Source: Candidatus Desulfofervidaceae bacterium (GTDB lineage Bacteria; Desulfobacterota; Desulfofervidia; Desulfofervidales; Desulfofervidaceae). Taken from it: a DNA stretch of 22,026 bases. The stretch is from NCBI GenBank assembly GCA_021160485.1, contig JAGHCL010000037.1:1-22026 (forward strand), in the 5' to 3' direction. Positions 1 through 7,498 of this stretch are shown one piece after another. Numbering within the stretch: the stretch's first letter is position 1; the number at the start of each line of letters is the position of its first letter. The notes under the pieces were generated by a model, which saw nothing but the letters and a program-made list of their open reading frames with translations, ran no database searches and had not been told where the DNA came from. The position numbers were made by a program, and so were the translations under genes.

Positions 1-1773
1 ACCTTTCCCTGTGCACCTATCGTTCCTTATCATAAACCTGTGCATGATAGGCTTTCTGTAGAAGTGGCCCGAGGATGCACTCAAGGTTGCCGCTTTTGCC
101 AGGCGGGCTTTATCTATCGGCCTGTACGTGAGCGCTCTCCAGAACAGGTAATAAGCCTGGTAGAACAAGGTTTAAAAAACACAGGTTATGAAGAAGTATC
201 CTTGCTTTCTTTAAGTATTGGTGATTATCGGCCTTTAAAAGCGTTATTACCTGCCTTGATGGACAGATTAAGCACTGAAGGTATAGCCTTAAGTCTGCCT
301 AGTCTCAGAGTAGGAACAATTACTCCAGAGATGATGGCGCAAATCAGTCGGGTGCGCCGGACAGGCTTTACGATGGCCCCTGAAGCCGCTACTCAAGAAA
401 TGCGTAACCGCATCAATAAAAAAATCACCGAAGAAGACCTGTTAGAAACAGCGAAAGAAGTATTTGCTCATAAGTGGCCAGCTTTAAAACTTTACTTTAT
501 GATTGGTTTGCCTGGAGAGACCCAAGAAGATATTGAAGCCATTGCTGAACTGGCCCGGCGGTTGGTAAAAATAGGTAGACGTAAATTCCGCGTTACCATC
601 AGCATTTCAACCTTCGTCCCTAAGGCCCACACCCCCTTCCAATGGGAAAGGCAGATTTCTTTAGAAGAAAGTCGTAATAAAATTAAGTATTTACGTAAAA
701 AAGCATGGCATTATGGCTTTCGTATAAGGTGGCATGAGCCTGAGCAAAGTTTGCTGGAAGGGGTATTCTCCCGAGGAGATAGACGGTTACATGAGGTCAT
801 TCTGCGTGCCTGGCTGAAGGGAGCAAGGTTTGATAGCTGGCGGGATAGATTCCAATTTGAACTCTGGCAGGCCGCATTTGAAGACGCTAGGCTTGATCCA
901 TATTTTTACTTGGCAGAAAGGAGTAAGGATGATTTACTTCCCTGGCATAAAATAGATGTTGGAGTTTCTCCTGAATTTTTGTGGGAAGAAAAACTTAAAG
1001 CCCAAAGAGGTAAAATTACCCCGGATTGCCGGTATGAAGGCTGTCAAAAGTGTAATGTATGCGACTTTAAAGAAATAGCACCTGTTATCCATCAGCCACC
1101 AGCCACCAACCACCAATCACCAATCACCAGCCACCAGTTACTATCCACCAGCCACCATAAATATCGCCTTACTTTCAGCAAACTAGATGAAGCGAAGTCT
1201 TTCGGACACTTGGAATTAGTTAAGATCTTCCATCGTGCCTTTAGACGAGCAGGTTTTAAATTGGTGCATACCCAGGGATTCCATCCGTTGCCCAAAATAA
1301 GTTTTGCTGTAGCCTTACCAGTAGGCATAGAAAGTTTGGCCGAAACGATGGATATAGAAATATATGGTGATTACGACCCCAGAAGCTTACCGGGAAGGCT
1401 AAATCCGCATTTACCTCAGGGTTTGCGTGTGCTTTTGTGTGAAGAAGTGCCCCTTAACGCCTCTCTCCCTCTGCCTGCCGCACAAAGGTTTGTCGTAGAT
1501 TTTTCGGCGTTAGGGTTGGATGCCCAAAAAATAGAAGACTTTCAAAAGCGGGATAGTTTTATCTGGCAGGTGTTACGCAATGGAAAAGTAAGGCAAGTAG
1601 ATTTGAAAAAAATCGTGAAAAGACTTATGCTTAAAGGTGACCAAAAAATAGACATTGTGTTGCTTTTAGCCCCTCAGGGCAGTGTAAAGATTACTGAAGC
1701 CCTGAGCGCAATTTTAGGTTTGCAAAAAGAGGAGGTAAATCGCCTTCACATTCTTAAAGTAGGAGTGGAATAG
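1..1773 (+). CDS. Radical SAM protein fused to a DUF2344 (radical SAM-linked) domain, 5' partial
   Basis: The frame is open to the left edge, so the gene starts outside the window; GTG at 40 is internal because the 13 codons before it already read as family sequence ending in HDRLSVEVARGC. The radical SAM [4Fe-4S] motif CxxxCxxC has its cysteines at 76, 88 and 97. A second cysteine cluster (codons at 1027, 1042, 1051, 1060) closes the radical SAM half and resembles an auxiliary cluster site. From about 1159 to the end the protein matches the DUF2344 'radical SAM-linked' family (TFSKLDEAKSFGHLE; QGFHPLPKISFA). In many anaerobes these two parts are neighbouring separate genes; here they are one chain, joined by a linker of heptanucleotide repeats (separate entry). 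A B12-binding-like N-terminal domain is expected upstream but cannot be seen. The substrate is unknown. The stop overlaps the rng start by one base (TAGTG), which suggests translational coupling. Confidence 0.9.
   Translation, partial: TFPCAPIVPYHKPVHDRLSVEVARGCTQGCRFCQAGFIYRPVRERSPEQVISLVEQGLKNTGYEEVSLLSLSIGDYRPLKALLPALMDRLSTEGIALSLPSLRVGTITPEMMAQISRVRRTGFTMAPEAATQEMRNRINKKITEEDLLETAKEVFAHKWPALKLYFMIGLPGETQEDIEAIAELARRLVKIGRRKFRVTISISTFVPKAHTPFQWERQISLEESRNKIKYLRKKAWHYGFRIRWHEPEQSLLEGVFSRGDRRLHEVILRAWLKGARFDSWRDRFQFELWQAAFEDARLDPYFYLAERSKDDLLPWHKIDVGVSPEFLWEEKLKAQRGKITPDCRYEGCQKCNVCDFKEIAPVIHQPPATNHQSPITSHQLLSTSHHKYRLTFSKLDEAKSFGHLELVKIFHRAFRRAGFKLVHTQGFHPLPKISFAVALPVGIESLAETMDIEIYGDYDPRSLPGRLNPHLPQGLRVLLCEEVPLNASLPLPAAQRFVVDFSALGLDAQKIEDFQKRDSFIWQVLRNGKVRQVDLKKIVKRLMLKGDQKIDIVLLLAPQGSVKITEALSAILGLQKEEVNRLHILKVGVE
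1085..1161 (+). repeat. Heptanucleotide tandem repeat (consensus CCARYCA) in a domain linker
   Basis: Eleven consecutive 7-base units, several exact, can be laid out in register: TTATCCA, TCAGCCA, CCAGCCA, CCAACCA, CCAATCA, CCAATCA, CCAGCCA, CCAGTTA, CTATCCA, CCAGCCA, CCATAAA. Because 77 is not a multiple of three, the array itself changes frame, but the flanking domains stay in one open frame. It encodes a His/Pro/Thr/Ser-rich linker between the second cysteine cluster and DUF2344. It resembles the short tandemly repeated repetitive (STRR) heptamers known from cyanobacteria. No second copy was noticed in this window. Confidence 0.85.
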
Positions 1774-3254
1774 TGATTACTGAACTAGCTGTGAGTGCTC
1801 GCCCGCATGAAATTAGATTGGCAGTATTAGAAGATAATACGTTGGTGGAATTTCATATTGAACGCATGTTAGAACCCGGACTAGTAGGAAACATCTATCG
1901 TGGTCGGGTGATGCGGGTGCTGCCAGGTATGGAAGCCGCTTTTGTGGATATCGGACTAGATAAGGCCGGATTCCTCTATGTTACTGACGTCTTACCCAAT
2001 ATTTGGGAGCTAGAAGAAGAATTTGGTTCTATCGGTAGTGGCAACATGGATAATCGTATAGAAAATTTACTGCAACAAGGGCAAGAAGTATTAGTGCAGG
2101 TAGCCCGAGAGCCTATTAGCACAAAAGGCCCTCGTCTAACTACCCGTATTACCCTTCCAGGTCACTATTTGGTCCTACTGCCTTTTTTTGATTACATTGG
2201 CATCTCACGGCGCATAGAGGACGAAACAGAAAGAGAACGGTTGAAACAAATTGTAGCTTCTGCCAAACCTGAAGGCATGGGATTCATTATTCGCACCGCT
2301 AGTGAGGGTGTGGAAGAAGAAAAAATTGTTTATGAAATGGGCAAACTGATAGAGTTATGGCAGGAAATCCTAGAGAAAAAAAAGCATACCCCACTGCCAG
2401 GCCTAGTGCATTGTGAGTTGGATTTATGTCTGAAAGCGCTACGGGATTTTCTGGGCAAAGATACCCGTCGCCTCATTGTGGACTCTCCTCAGGCCTATGA
2501 GCGTTTGAAGGCCTACGCTCAGAGATTTGTTCCTCACCTGCAATATATGATTGAGTTATATCAAGGAGAAAAACCCCTTTTTGAAACCCTGGAAATTGAG
2601 AATGTAATCGCATACGCATTGAAACCTAGAATTGATTTAAAATCAGGTGGCTATATCATTATTGAGAAAACCGAAGCCTTGACGGTTATTGACGTCAATA
2701 CTGGTAGGTTTGTGGGAGAAAATAACCTTGAGGAAACCATTGTTAAAACAAACCTAGAGGCAGTTCAGGAAATTGTGCGCCAGTTAAGACTTAGGGATTT
2801 AGGAGGAATTATCATTATTGATTTCATTGACATGCGAAAAGAAGAAGACCGCCAGACTGTCCTAACGGCTTTAGTAGAGGCCTTAAAACGTGACCGGAGC
2901 AAGACCAAAATCTTCCAGATGTCTGAACTTGGTCTGGTAGAAATGACCCGAAAACGCACTCGTGAAGATCTGGTGCAGTATCTTTGTGAACCCTGTCCTT
3001 ATTGCCAAGGTATGGGTCTTGTCAAATCAAAACGGACAATTTGTTATGAAATAATTCGTGAATTAGAACAGTTGCAAACACTGGCTCCTAAAATAGGCAT
3101 TAAAGCCCATCCCGATTTAATCTACCACATGAAAGAAAAAGAACGTGAAGTTTGGGAACAAATCACCCAACAACTAGGAAAAAAGGTTGAATTTATCCCT
3201 GACAGTCACCTCCATTTAGAAAGTTATGAAATCCTTGAAATCTGGCAAGAATAG
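1773..3254 (+). CDS. rng: Ribonuclease G (Rne/Rng family)
   Basis: A single-strand-specific endoribonuclease of the RNase E/G family, acting in mRNA turnover and 5' maturation of 16S rRNA. At 493 residues it has RNase G length, without the long C-terminal scaffold of RNase E. The S1-type RNA-binding fold spans about residues 35-125 (GLVGNIYRGRVMRVLPGMEA). The catalytic Mg2+-binding aspartates are D307 (in VIDVNTG) and D350 (in IIIIDFIDM). The zinc-link motif CPYC is at residues 408-411, followed by QGMG. The start is GTG, overlapping the upstream stop codon by one base, and the upstream GGAGTGG can serve as ribosome binding site. It is probably translated together with the radical SAM gene; this pairing is common in anaerobic bacteria. 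Confidence 0.95.
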   Translation: MITELAVSARPHEIRLAVLEDNTLVEFHIERMLEPGLVGNIYRGRVMRVLPGMEAAFVDIGLDKAGFLYVTDVLPNIWELEEEFGSIGSGNMDNRIENLLQQGQEVLVQVAREPISTKGPRLTTRITLPGHYLVLLPFFDYIGISRRIEDETERERLKQIVASAKPEGMGFIIRTASEGVEEEKIVYEMGKLIELWQEILEKKKHTPLPGLVHCELDLCLKALRDFLGKDTRRLIVDSPQAYERLKAYAQRFVPHLQYMIELYQGEKPLFETLEIENVIAYALKPRIDLKSGGYIIIEKTEALTVIDVNTGRFVGENNLEETIVKTNLEAVQEIVRQLRLRDLGGIIIIDFIDMRKEEDRQTVLTALVEALKRDRSKTKIFQMSELGLVEMTRKRTREDLVQYLCEPCPYCQGMGLVKSKRTICYEIIRELEQLQTLAPKIGIKAHPDLIYHMKEKEREVWEQITQQLGKKVEFIPDSHLHLESYEILEIWQE

Positions 3255-3255
3255 T

Positions 3256-3273
3256 CAGTCAACCAGTTGACTG
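3256..3273. repeat. Perfect inverted repeat just after rng
   Basis: CAGTCAACCAGTTGACTG is a perfect 8-bp inverted repeat around a 2-base centre, starting one base after the rng stop. In RNA it would fold as a 7-bp stem with a 4-base loop. It is not followed by a T-run, so it is a weak intrinsic terminator at best; it could equally be a protein-binding palindrome. Confidence 0.5.
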
Positions 3274-3789
3274 TTCAACAAGCTACCTATTATTCACTAC
3301 CTTTATCATCTGTGGTTTAAAAGGCAATTCCTATACTTTATCAAGTGACCAGATGCGTCCGTAATTGCTAGGAATACTAAGCCAATATTCTTGAGTGGTA
3401 TTAACATTTATTAGGTTGTCCAACCCGTGAAGTTCTTCCCGATAATTGCCGCTGAAAGGAAAAGTAAATGGCACCTGTTGATCCTGGTTATAACCATAAC
3501 CGCTATTCATCTATTCAAAACCAGCAATATTGATTTTGTAAACTGTTTATTGTGTGCTTACAGTAAAAAGATGGAAATATTCTTCTTTGATAAGAAGCTA
3601 GACAAATGTAGCGAAGGGTTAAAAAGTCGATTTCCCAAAATCCGCGACCTCTTTTTGGATAAGGTATTTTAAACAAGAAAATGAGAAAAAATTCTAGTGG
3701 CCAATCAAGATTGGTAGCGATTGCCTTATTTTGGCACACTTACGGGGTCTCTTGTAGGGCAAACGAGGACTTTGGGATAACCGCAGGGA
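3274..3789. other. Intergenic stretch without a convincing gene
   Basis: About 515 bases between the rng palindrome and the next promoter. An 81-codon GTG-initiated frame (3427-3672) and a 44-codon ATG frame (3681-3815) are open, but neither has a ribosome binding site or resembles a known family, and the second runs across the promoter of the next gene. Composition is AT-rich. I see no RNA gene or mobile element here. Confidence 0.6.
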
Positions 3790-3818
3790 TTGACTTTTCA
3801 AAAAGTTTTTGCTAGTTT
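3790..3818 (+). promoter_or_regulatory. Candidate sigma70 promoter for the 49-residue membrane protein
   Basis: TTGACT (3790-3795) is separated by 17 bases from TAGTTT (3813-3818). The -35 matches well and the -10 is weak (3 of 6). Start of transcription would fall near 3825, giving a leader of about 20 bases that holds just the ribosome binding site. Confidence 0.45.
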
Positions 3819-3844
3819 AGCCTAAAATAAGGAGGAGGAACTCA

Positions 3845-3994
3845 ATGCTTCCGTGGCTTATATTGAATTGGGATACGGGCCATATCATCTTCATGGGTGT
3901 GTTTTATTCTGCTATATCAGCCGTAGGACTTGGTGTAACCTTTGTTTTTCTAAAAAGTATTTTTGACTATATGAAGGGCGGCGAGCACCATTAA
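3845..3994 (+). CDS. Small single-span membrane protein, 49 residues, function unknown
   Basis: A short gene with a very strong Shine-Dalgarno (GGAGGAGG at 3831-3838, six bases before ATG). The product begins MLPWLILNWDTGHIIFMGVF, continues through one hydrophobic helix (about residues 14-40, rich in Ile, Val, Phe, Gly), and ends in a short charged and His tail (DYMKGGEHH). I do not recognise the family. The WxxGH-before-helix pattern recalls tiny accessory subunits of membrane redox complexes, which is a guess. It stands alone, with its own candidate promoter, and ends tail-to-tail with the short-chain dehydrogenase: both genes use the palindrome TTAA at 3991-3994 for their TAA stops. Confidence 0.8.
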   Translation: MLPWLILNWDTGHIIFMGVFYSAISAVGLGVTFVFLKSIFDYMKGGEHH

Positions 3995-4677
3995 CGCCAG
4001 CTAAGTTCTTTATTTTTTAGCACCAAATCCTTCACTTCGGCCGTGGGATGAAGATTTAATAAATATTTCACGGCCTTGGCCACTTCTTCAGGTGGTAATA
4101 GGTCTTTTTCTTTAGGCAAAAAAGGCATTTTCTGTAATAGCCTCGTTTTAACTATCCCAGGATATACCGTGCTGACCTTAATTCCATAACGCTTCCCTTC
4201 TTTATACATTACTTCTGCCAATCCCCGTAAGGCAAATTTAAATGAACAATAAGCAACACCATAGGGGAAACCTTCTAGGCCAGAAACAGAGTTTATAAAA
4301 ATTATATAGCCTCTTTTTTGATTGAGAAAGACTTTGTAGACAATTTGAGTCAGATAAAAAGGAACTTTAAAATTGGCCTCATAAGAAGCATCAATTATCT
4401 CAAGAGTTGTTTCTTCTACTTTAGCGTAAAATCCATCGCCAATGGCATTGATAAAGGCGTCCGGAGAAAAGGTGGTGAACTCAGAAAGGACAGACTCACT
4501 TTTCTGGAAGAGATCTTTGATGGAAAAAAATTGAATATTTGTTGCCTTTAAGTCTCTTTCCAAGATTTTTCTTTTGGCCTCATCGCGGTATAACAAAAGC
4601 AAGTTATGTTCGGAACTCAGGGCTTTAGCAATTGCTTTTCCTATATCTCCTGTGGCCCCAGCAATGATGACATTCAT
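3991..4677 (-). CDS. Short-chain dehydrogenase/reductase (SDR) family protein
   Basis: A 228-residue classical-type SDR with an N-terminal Rossmann fold and the glycine motif GATGDIG at residues 7-13. The catalytic triad is visible as S130 (FINSVSG), Y143 and K147 (YCSFK). This is an NAD(P)H-dependent oxidoreductase that interconverts alcohols and carbonyls; the substrate cannot be read from the sequence. The start ATG overlaps the stop of the methyltransferase gene by four bases (4674-4677), so the two are translationally coupled and probably act on related lipid- or polyketide-like small molecules (inference). Confidence 0.9.
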   Translation of the reverse strand: MNVIIAGATGDIGKAIAKALSSEHNLLLLYRDEAKRKILERDLKATNIQFFSIKDLFQKSESVLSEFTTFSPDAFINAIGDGFYAKVEETTLEIIDASYEANFKVPFYLTQIVYKVFLNQKRGYIIFINSVSGLEGFPYGVAYCSFKFALRGLAEVMYKEGKRYGIKVSTVYPGIVKTRLLQKMPFLPKEKDLLPPEEVAKAVKYLLNLHPTAEVKDLVLKNKELSWR

Positions 4678-5366
4678 GGCCGCTCACCCCTTACTAGAAT
4701 AAAGGCCGCTATATGCCGCCAAGCAGAAGCCGACAACTTTTTATCCAGACGTCGAGCTAGAGGAATAAGAAAAGATGGAATAAAACTGGGCAGATAGATT
4801 ACCCCCCTAGTCTCAATATTGATAAAACCTTCTTGACTTAATAAAGATTTGAGCTTTCTAGGAGTATAGAACCGGGCATAACGATAGGCGGTTTCTACAA
4901 ATAGGGATTTTAGCCTTTTGCAACCAAACCATGGACTAAGCGTGTTCATTGTTCCTATTAATACCTCTCCTCCAGGTTTTAACACACGGTAAATTTCTCT
5001 GATAGCATTTTCTGGATAAAAAAGAAACTCAAACAAGGTAATGCTTATCACCCCAGCAAAGGTTTTATCTTTAAAAGGCAGATAAGCAGCATCACTTTTA
5101 ACAAGAGGTGTATAAGGCAACTTCCTGCGGGCCAGCTTGAGCATGGATAATGATTTATCCAATCCAATAACACTAATCTCTTGTGTAGCCAATGTTACAG
5201 TATAATTACCTGTGCCACAACCCAAATCCAAAACCCGCCCCTGTTTTGTTTGCCAGAGGGAAAACACTTGTTCCTTTTCGGTTGTGTCTACATAGCTACC
5301 TATGGGCGTAAGATACCAAGCATCGTAGTCCGAGGCTATTTTATTAAAATAAGCTACCGAGTCCAT
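4674..5366 (-). CDS. Class I SAM-dependent methyltransferase
   Basis: A 230-residue Methyltransf_11-type enzyme. Motif I is LDLGCGTGN at residues 47-55, an acidic post-I segment follows (VIGLDKSLSML), and LKPGGEVLIGTMNT forms the later strand typical of UbiE/COQ5-like methyltransferases. The methyl acceptor is unknown. The C-terminal part carries a hydrophobic stretch (IYLPSFIPSFLIPLARRL) that could touch the membrane. It is the first gene of a two-gene minus-strand unit with the SDR. The ATG is preceded by AAGGTAAG as ribosome binding site. Confidence 0.88.
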   Translation of the reverse strand: MDSVAYFNKIASDYDAWYLTPIGSYVDTTEKEQVFSLWQTKQGRVLDLGCGTGNYTVTLATQEISVIGLDKSLSMLKLARRKLPYTPLVKSDAAYLPFKDKTFAGVISITLFEFLFYPENAIREIYRVLKPGGEVLIGTMNTLSPWFGCKRLKSLFVETAYRYARFYTPRKLKSLLSQEGFINIETRGVIYLPSFIPSFLIPLARRLDKKLSASAWRHIAAFILVRGERP

Positions 5367-5391
5367 CCAACTTACCTTGCGGTTTTTGGTA

Positions 5392-5420
5392 ATCTTTTAC
5401 TGGTTTTGGATACTTGTCAA
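5392..5420 (-). promoter_or_regulatory. Candidate promoter for the methyltransferase-SDR pair
   Basis: On the minus strand a perfect TTGACA (5415-5420) lies 17 bases before AAAGAT (5392-5397); a TAAAAG hexamer at 15-base spacing is an alternative. It lies 25-55 bases upstream of the methyltransferase start, in the region shared with the divergent plus-strand unit. Confidence 0.45.
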
Positions 5421-5470
5421 TAACTTAGGGCAGAATATCAATTTGTTGTTATCATATAAAAAATCTCAAT

Positions 5471-5498
5471 TTGACTTATAAAAAAATGAAGATATAAT
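5471..5498 (+). promoter_or_regulatory. Strong sigma70 promoter for the 115-residue protein-selD unit
   Basis: TTGACT (5471-5476), a 16-base spacer, and a consensus TATAAT (5493-5498). It is the best -10 in the window. Transcription would begin near 5505, about 29 bases ahead of the first start codon. Confidence 0.75.
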
Positions 5499-5533
5499 TA
5501 GGAGTTGTAGTTTATTTAAAAGGAAGCAAGGCG

Positions 5534-5881
5534 ATGATTCAGGTAAGCAGTCATTTTGAAGATAAGGATTATATCCTGTTAGAATTTGCAAAAGATGACA
5601 TGGTTTATATATTCCTTTATGATAAAAAGCAGGGAAGTGCCTTCCTAGGATTAAGGGAAGAACCTATAGAGTTAAAAGAGCTTTGGGAAAAACATCAACA
5701 AGATAGGAATTATTGTCTGCCGTGCGAACTGATGCTTTGTTTTAAGAAAAGACTGGCCCTAGCCAGGGAATATCCACCTTTAGAGATGGGTTTATTTTGG
5801 ACAGATGCCCAGGTATTGCTAGAAAAGGTGGATAAAGTTATAAATTTGCCTGGTGCGATAAAAAATAACTTCAAATTTTAG
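5534..5881 (+). CDS. Unrecognised 115-residue protein cotranscribed with selD
   Basis: A cytoplasmic-looking protein with no signal peptide or membrane span and many charged residues; I do not recognise the family. Visible features are an N-terminal beta-rich part (residues 1-50), then a segment with three cysteines, CLPCELMLC (residues 61-69), where the CxxC pair could bind metal or form a disulfide. AAGGAAGCAAGG before the ATG is an adequate ribosome binding site. It lies directly behind a strong promoter, and its stop is only 14 bases before the selD start, so the two are almost certainly on one transcript. A link to selenium metabolism is possible but rests on position only. Confidence 0.7.
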   Translation: MIQVSSHFEDKDYILLEFAKDDMVYIFLYDKKQGSAFLGLREEPIELKELWEKHQQDRNYCLPCELMLCFKKRLALAREYPPLEMGLFWTDAQVLLEKVDKVINLPGAIKNNFKF

Positions 5882-5895
5882 CTAGAGGACGTTGA

Positions 5896-6942
5896 ATGAC
5901 TAACTACCGTTTAACTGAAAAGGTAAAGGCGGCTGGCTGAGCAGCCAAACTTAGTCCAGGGGACCTGGCTGAAATTATGGCACAGCTGCCTATCCAGAAA
6001 CATCCTAACCTATTGGTAGGATATGAAACTTCGGACGATGCCGGTGTGTATAAAATCACCGAAGATCTGGCTTTAATTCAAACTTTAGATTTTTTTACTC
6101 CCATTGTGGATGATCCTTATGCTTTTGGCCAGATCGCAGCCGCTAATGCCCTAAGCGATGTTTACGCCATGGGAGGGCAACCGTTAACGGCGATGAATAT
6201 TGTTTGTTTTCCAATTAAAGATATGCCCAAAGAAATACTAAAGGAAATCTTACGGGGTGGTCTGGATAAAATTCATGAAGCTGGTGTTATCCTTGTTGGT
6301 GGTCACAGTGTAGATGACCCGGAAATTAAATATGGCCTCTCGGTTACCGGGATTGTGCATCCTGATAGAATTCTGACCAATAAAAATGCTCAAGTAGGAG
6401 ATGCTTTAATTTTGACCAAGCCCCTAGGGACGGGTGTGTTGGCGACAGCAGTAAAAGGAAACCTTGCCAGTAAAGAAGCCATAAAAAAATTAATAGAAGT
6501 CACAGCTACCTTAAATGCAAAGGCAGCAGAAGTAATGCGGTCTTTTCATGTCCATGCCTGCACCGATGTCACCGGGTTTGGGTTGGCCGGACATTTACTG
6601 GAACTAGCCAGGGCGTCTAAGAAGGAAATATTACTTTGGAGTCATAAAGTGCCTATTATTACCGAAGCCCTAGATTATGCAACCATGGGGCTTATTCCAG
6701 CGGGTAGTTATGCCAACAAATACTTCTGCGAAAGCCTTGTAGAAATTGCCCCTAACATTCCCACCCTTACACTAGATATGCTCTTTGACGCACAAACTTC
6801 AGGTGGACTAATTATTTCTCTGCCCGAGGCCGAAGCAACAGAGTGTTTGCAAAAACTTCACCTTGAGGGAGTAGAAGAGGCTACTATTATCGGTCAGGTG
6901 GTTTCAAATCACGACCACGGAAGAATAAAGATAGAGCCTTAG
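5896..6942 (+). CDS. selD: Selenide, water dikinase, itself a selenoprotein (UGA = Sec15)
   Basis: SelD makes selenophosphate from selenide and ATP, the selenium donor for selenocysteine and selenouridine synthesis. A naive frame starts at the ATG at 5977, but the family N-terminus lies upstream in the same frame. ATG at 5896 is preceded by AGAGGA (5884-5889) and reads MTNYRLTEKVKAAG, then UGA (5938-5940), then AAKLSPGDL. The UGA falls exactly at the SelD active site: U15-x-x-K18 corresponds to C17-x-x-K20 of the E. coli enzyme. The full product is 348 residues, normal for the family. Other family marks are LVGYETSDDAGVY (phosphate and metal binding), GGHSVDDPE, and CTDVTGFGLAGHL. Expression must depend on SelA, SelB and tRNA-Sec encoded elsewhere. 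Confidence 0.95.
5953..5970 (+). promoter_or_regulatory. Bacterial SECIS-like hairpin in selD
   Basis: Twelve bases after the UGA, CCAGG (5956-5960) pairs with CCTGG (5964-5968) around a GGA loop. AG (5953-5954) pairs with CT (5969-5970), leaving U5955 bulged. The apical loop starts 20 bases after the UGA and begins with G. These spacings, the loop G and the bulged U fit the usual description of bacterial SECIS elements recognised by SelB. Confidence 0.75.
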
Positions 6943-7042
6943 GCACAAATGCAAAAGCGTGAATGTAATTCATTTACACATAAAGCAGCCTATTTTACAT
7001 ACTTATAGAAATCTATTCCTCATTTTTAGCATCAAAATCACA

Positions 7043-7071
7043 TTGACAAACTGTTTAAAACAGTGTAAAAG
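7043..7071 (+). promoter_or_regulatory. Promoter of the DksA-like gene with an internal palindrome
   Basis: Consensus TTGACA (7043-7048), a 17-base spacer, and TAAAAG (7066-7071). The spacer is almost filled by ACTGTTTAAAACAGT (7050-7064), a perfect 7-bp inverted repeat around a single A. A dimeric repressor bound there would block RNA polymerase, so this is a good operator candidate. Confidence 0.6.
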
Positions 7072-7110
7072 GCGCAGTTAAACCGTTCTAATGGGAAAAG
7101 GGGTAGGTAT

Positions 7111-7476
7111 ATGGATAAAGAAAAGCTGGCTTATTTCAAAGAGCTTTTACTTAAACAAAGAGAGGCGTTATTGGAACAAGCCCGCCGTACCATGAGTAGC
7201 TTGAGCCAAGAGGGAGAAGAGGTACCCGCAGATTTAGCTGACAGGGCGTCTTTAGAAGCAGGTAGGAATTTTCTTTTACGTATTCGGGATAGAGAAAGAA
7301 AGCTTATCGCCAAAATAGATGAAGCCTTACAAAAAATAGAAAATGGTACCTATGGTATTTGTGAATTGTGCGGGCAAGAAATTGAAGAAGAACGTTTAAA
7401 GGCCCGGCCAGTGGCTTCTTATTGCATTGAGTGCAAAAGAAGACTGGAGGCATTAGAAAAGCTACAAAAGCGTTAA
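7111..7476 (+). CDS. DksA/TraR family C4 zinc-finger protein
   Basis: A 121-residue RNA polymerase secondary-channel protein of the DksA type, which tunes initiation together with ppGpp. The N-terminal coiled coil (residues 3-75) carries the DxxDxA tip motif (D41, D44, A46) that is essential in DksA. The zinc finger has all four cysteines (C84, C87, C105, C108). It is shorter than E. coli DksA (151 residues), missing mainly N-terminal sequence, which is usual outside gamma-proteobacteria. GGGGTAGG precedes the ATG. The gene is alone behind its own promoter and ends 22 bases from the convergent mltG stop. Whether it is the main DksA or an accessory paralogue cannot be decided here. Confidence 0.9.
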   Translation: MDKEKLAYFKELLLKQREALLEQARRTMSSLSQEGEEVPADLADRASLEAGRNFLLRIRDRERKLIAKIDEALQKIENGTYGICELCGQEIEEERLKARPVASYCIECKRRLEALEKLQKR

Positions 7477-7498
7477 ACTTTCATATAGAACTCGGCAG

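Noticed and set aside
934..1328. Minus-strand frames with repeated WWLV peptides
   Set aside because: These are the antisense reading of the CCARYCA heptamer array inside the radical SAM-DUF2344 gene, not separate genes.
3427..3672. 81-codon frame on the plus strand after rng
   Set aside because: GTG start without ribosome binding site, no recognisable domain, and a composition like random AT-rich sequence.
3681..3815. 44-codon ATG frame before the small membrane protein
   Set aside because: No ribosome binding site, and its end runs through the promoter of the next gene.
6959..6977. Weak hairpin after selD as terminator
   Set aside because: Seven pairs including a G-T wobble, AT-rich and without a following T-run.
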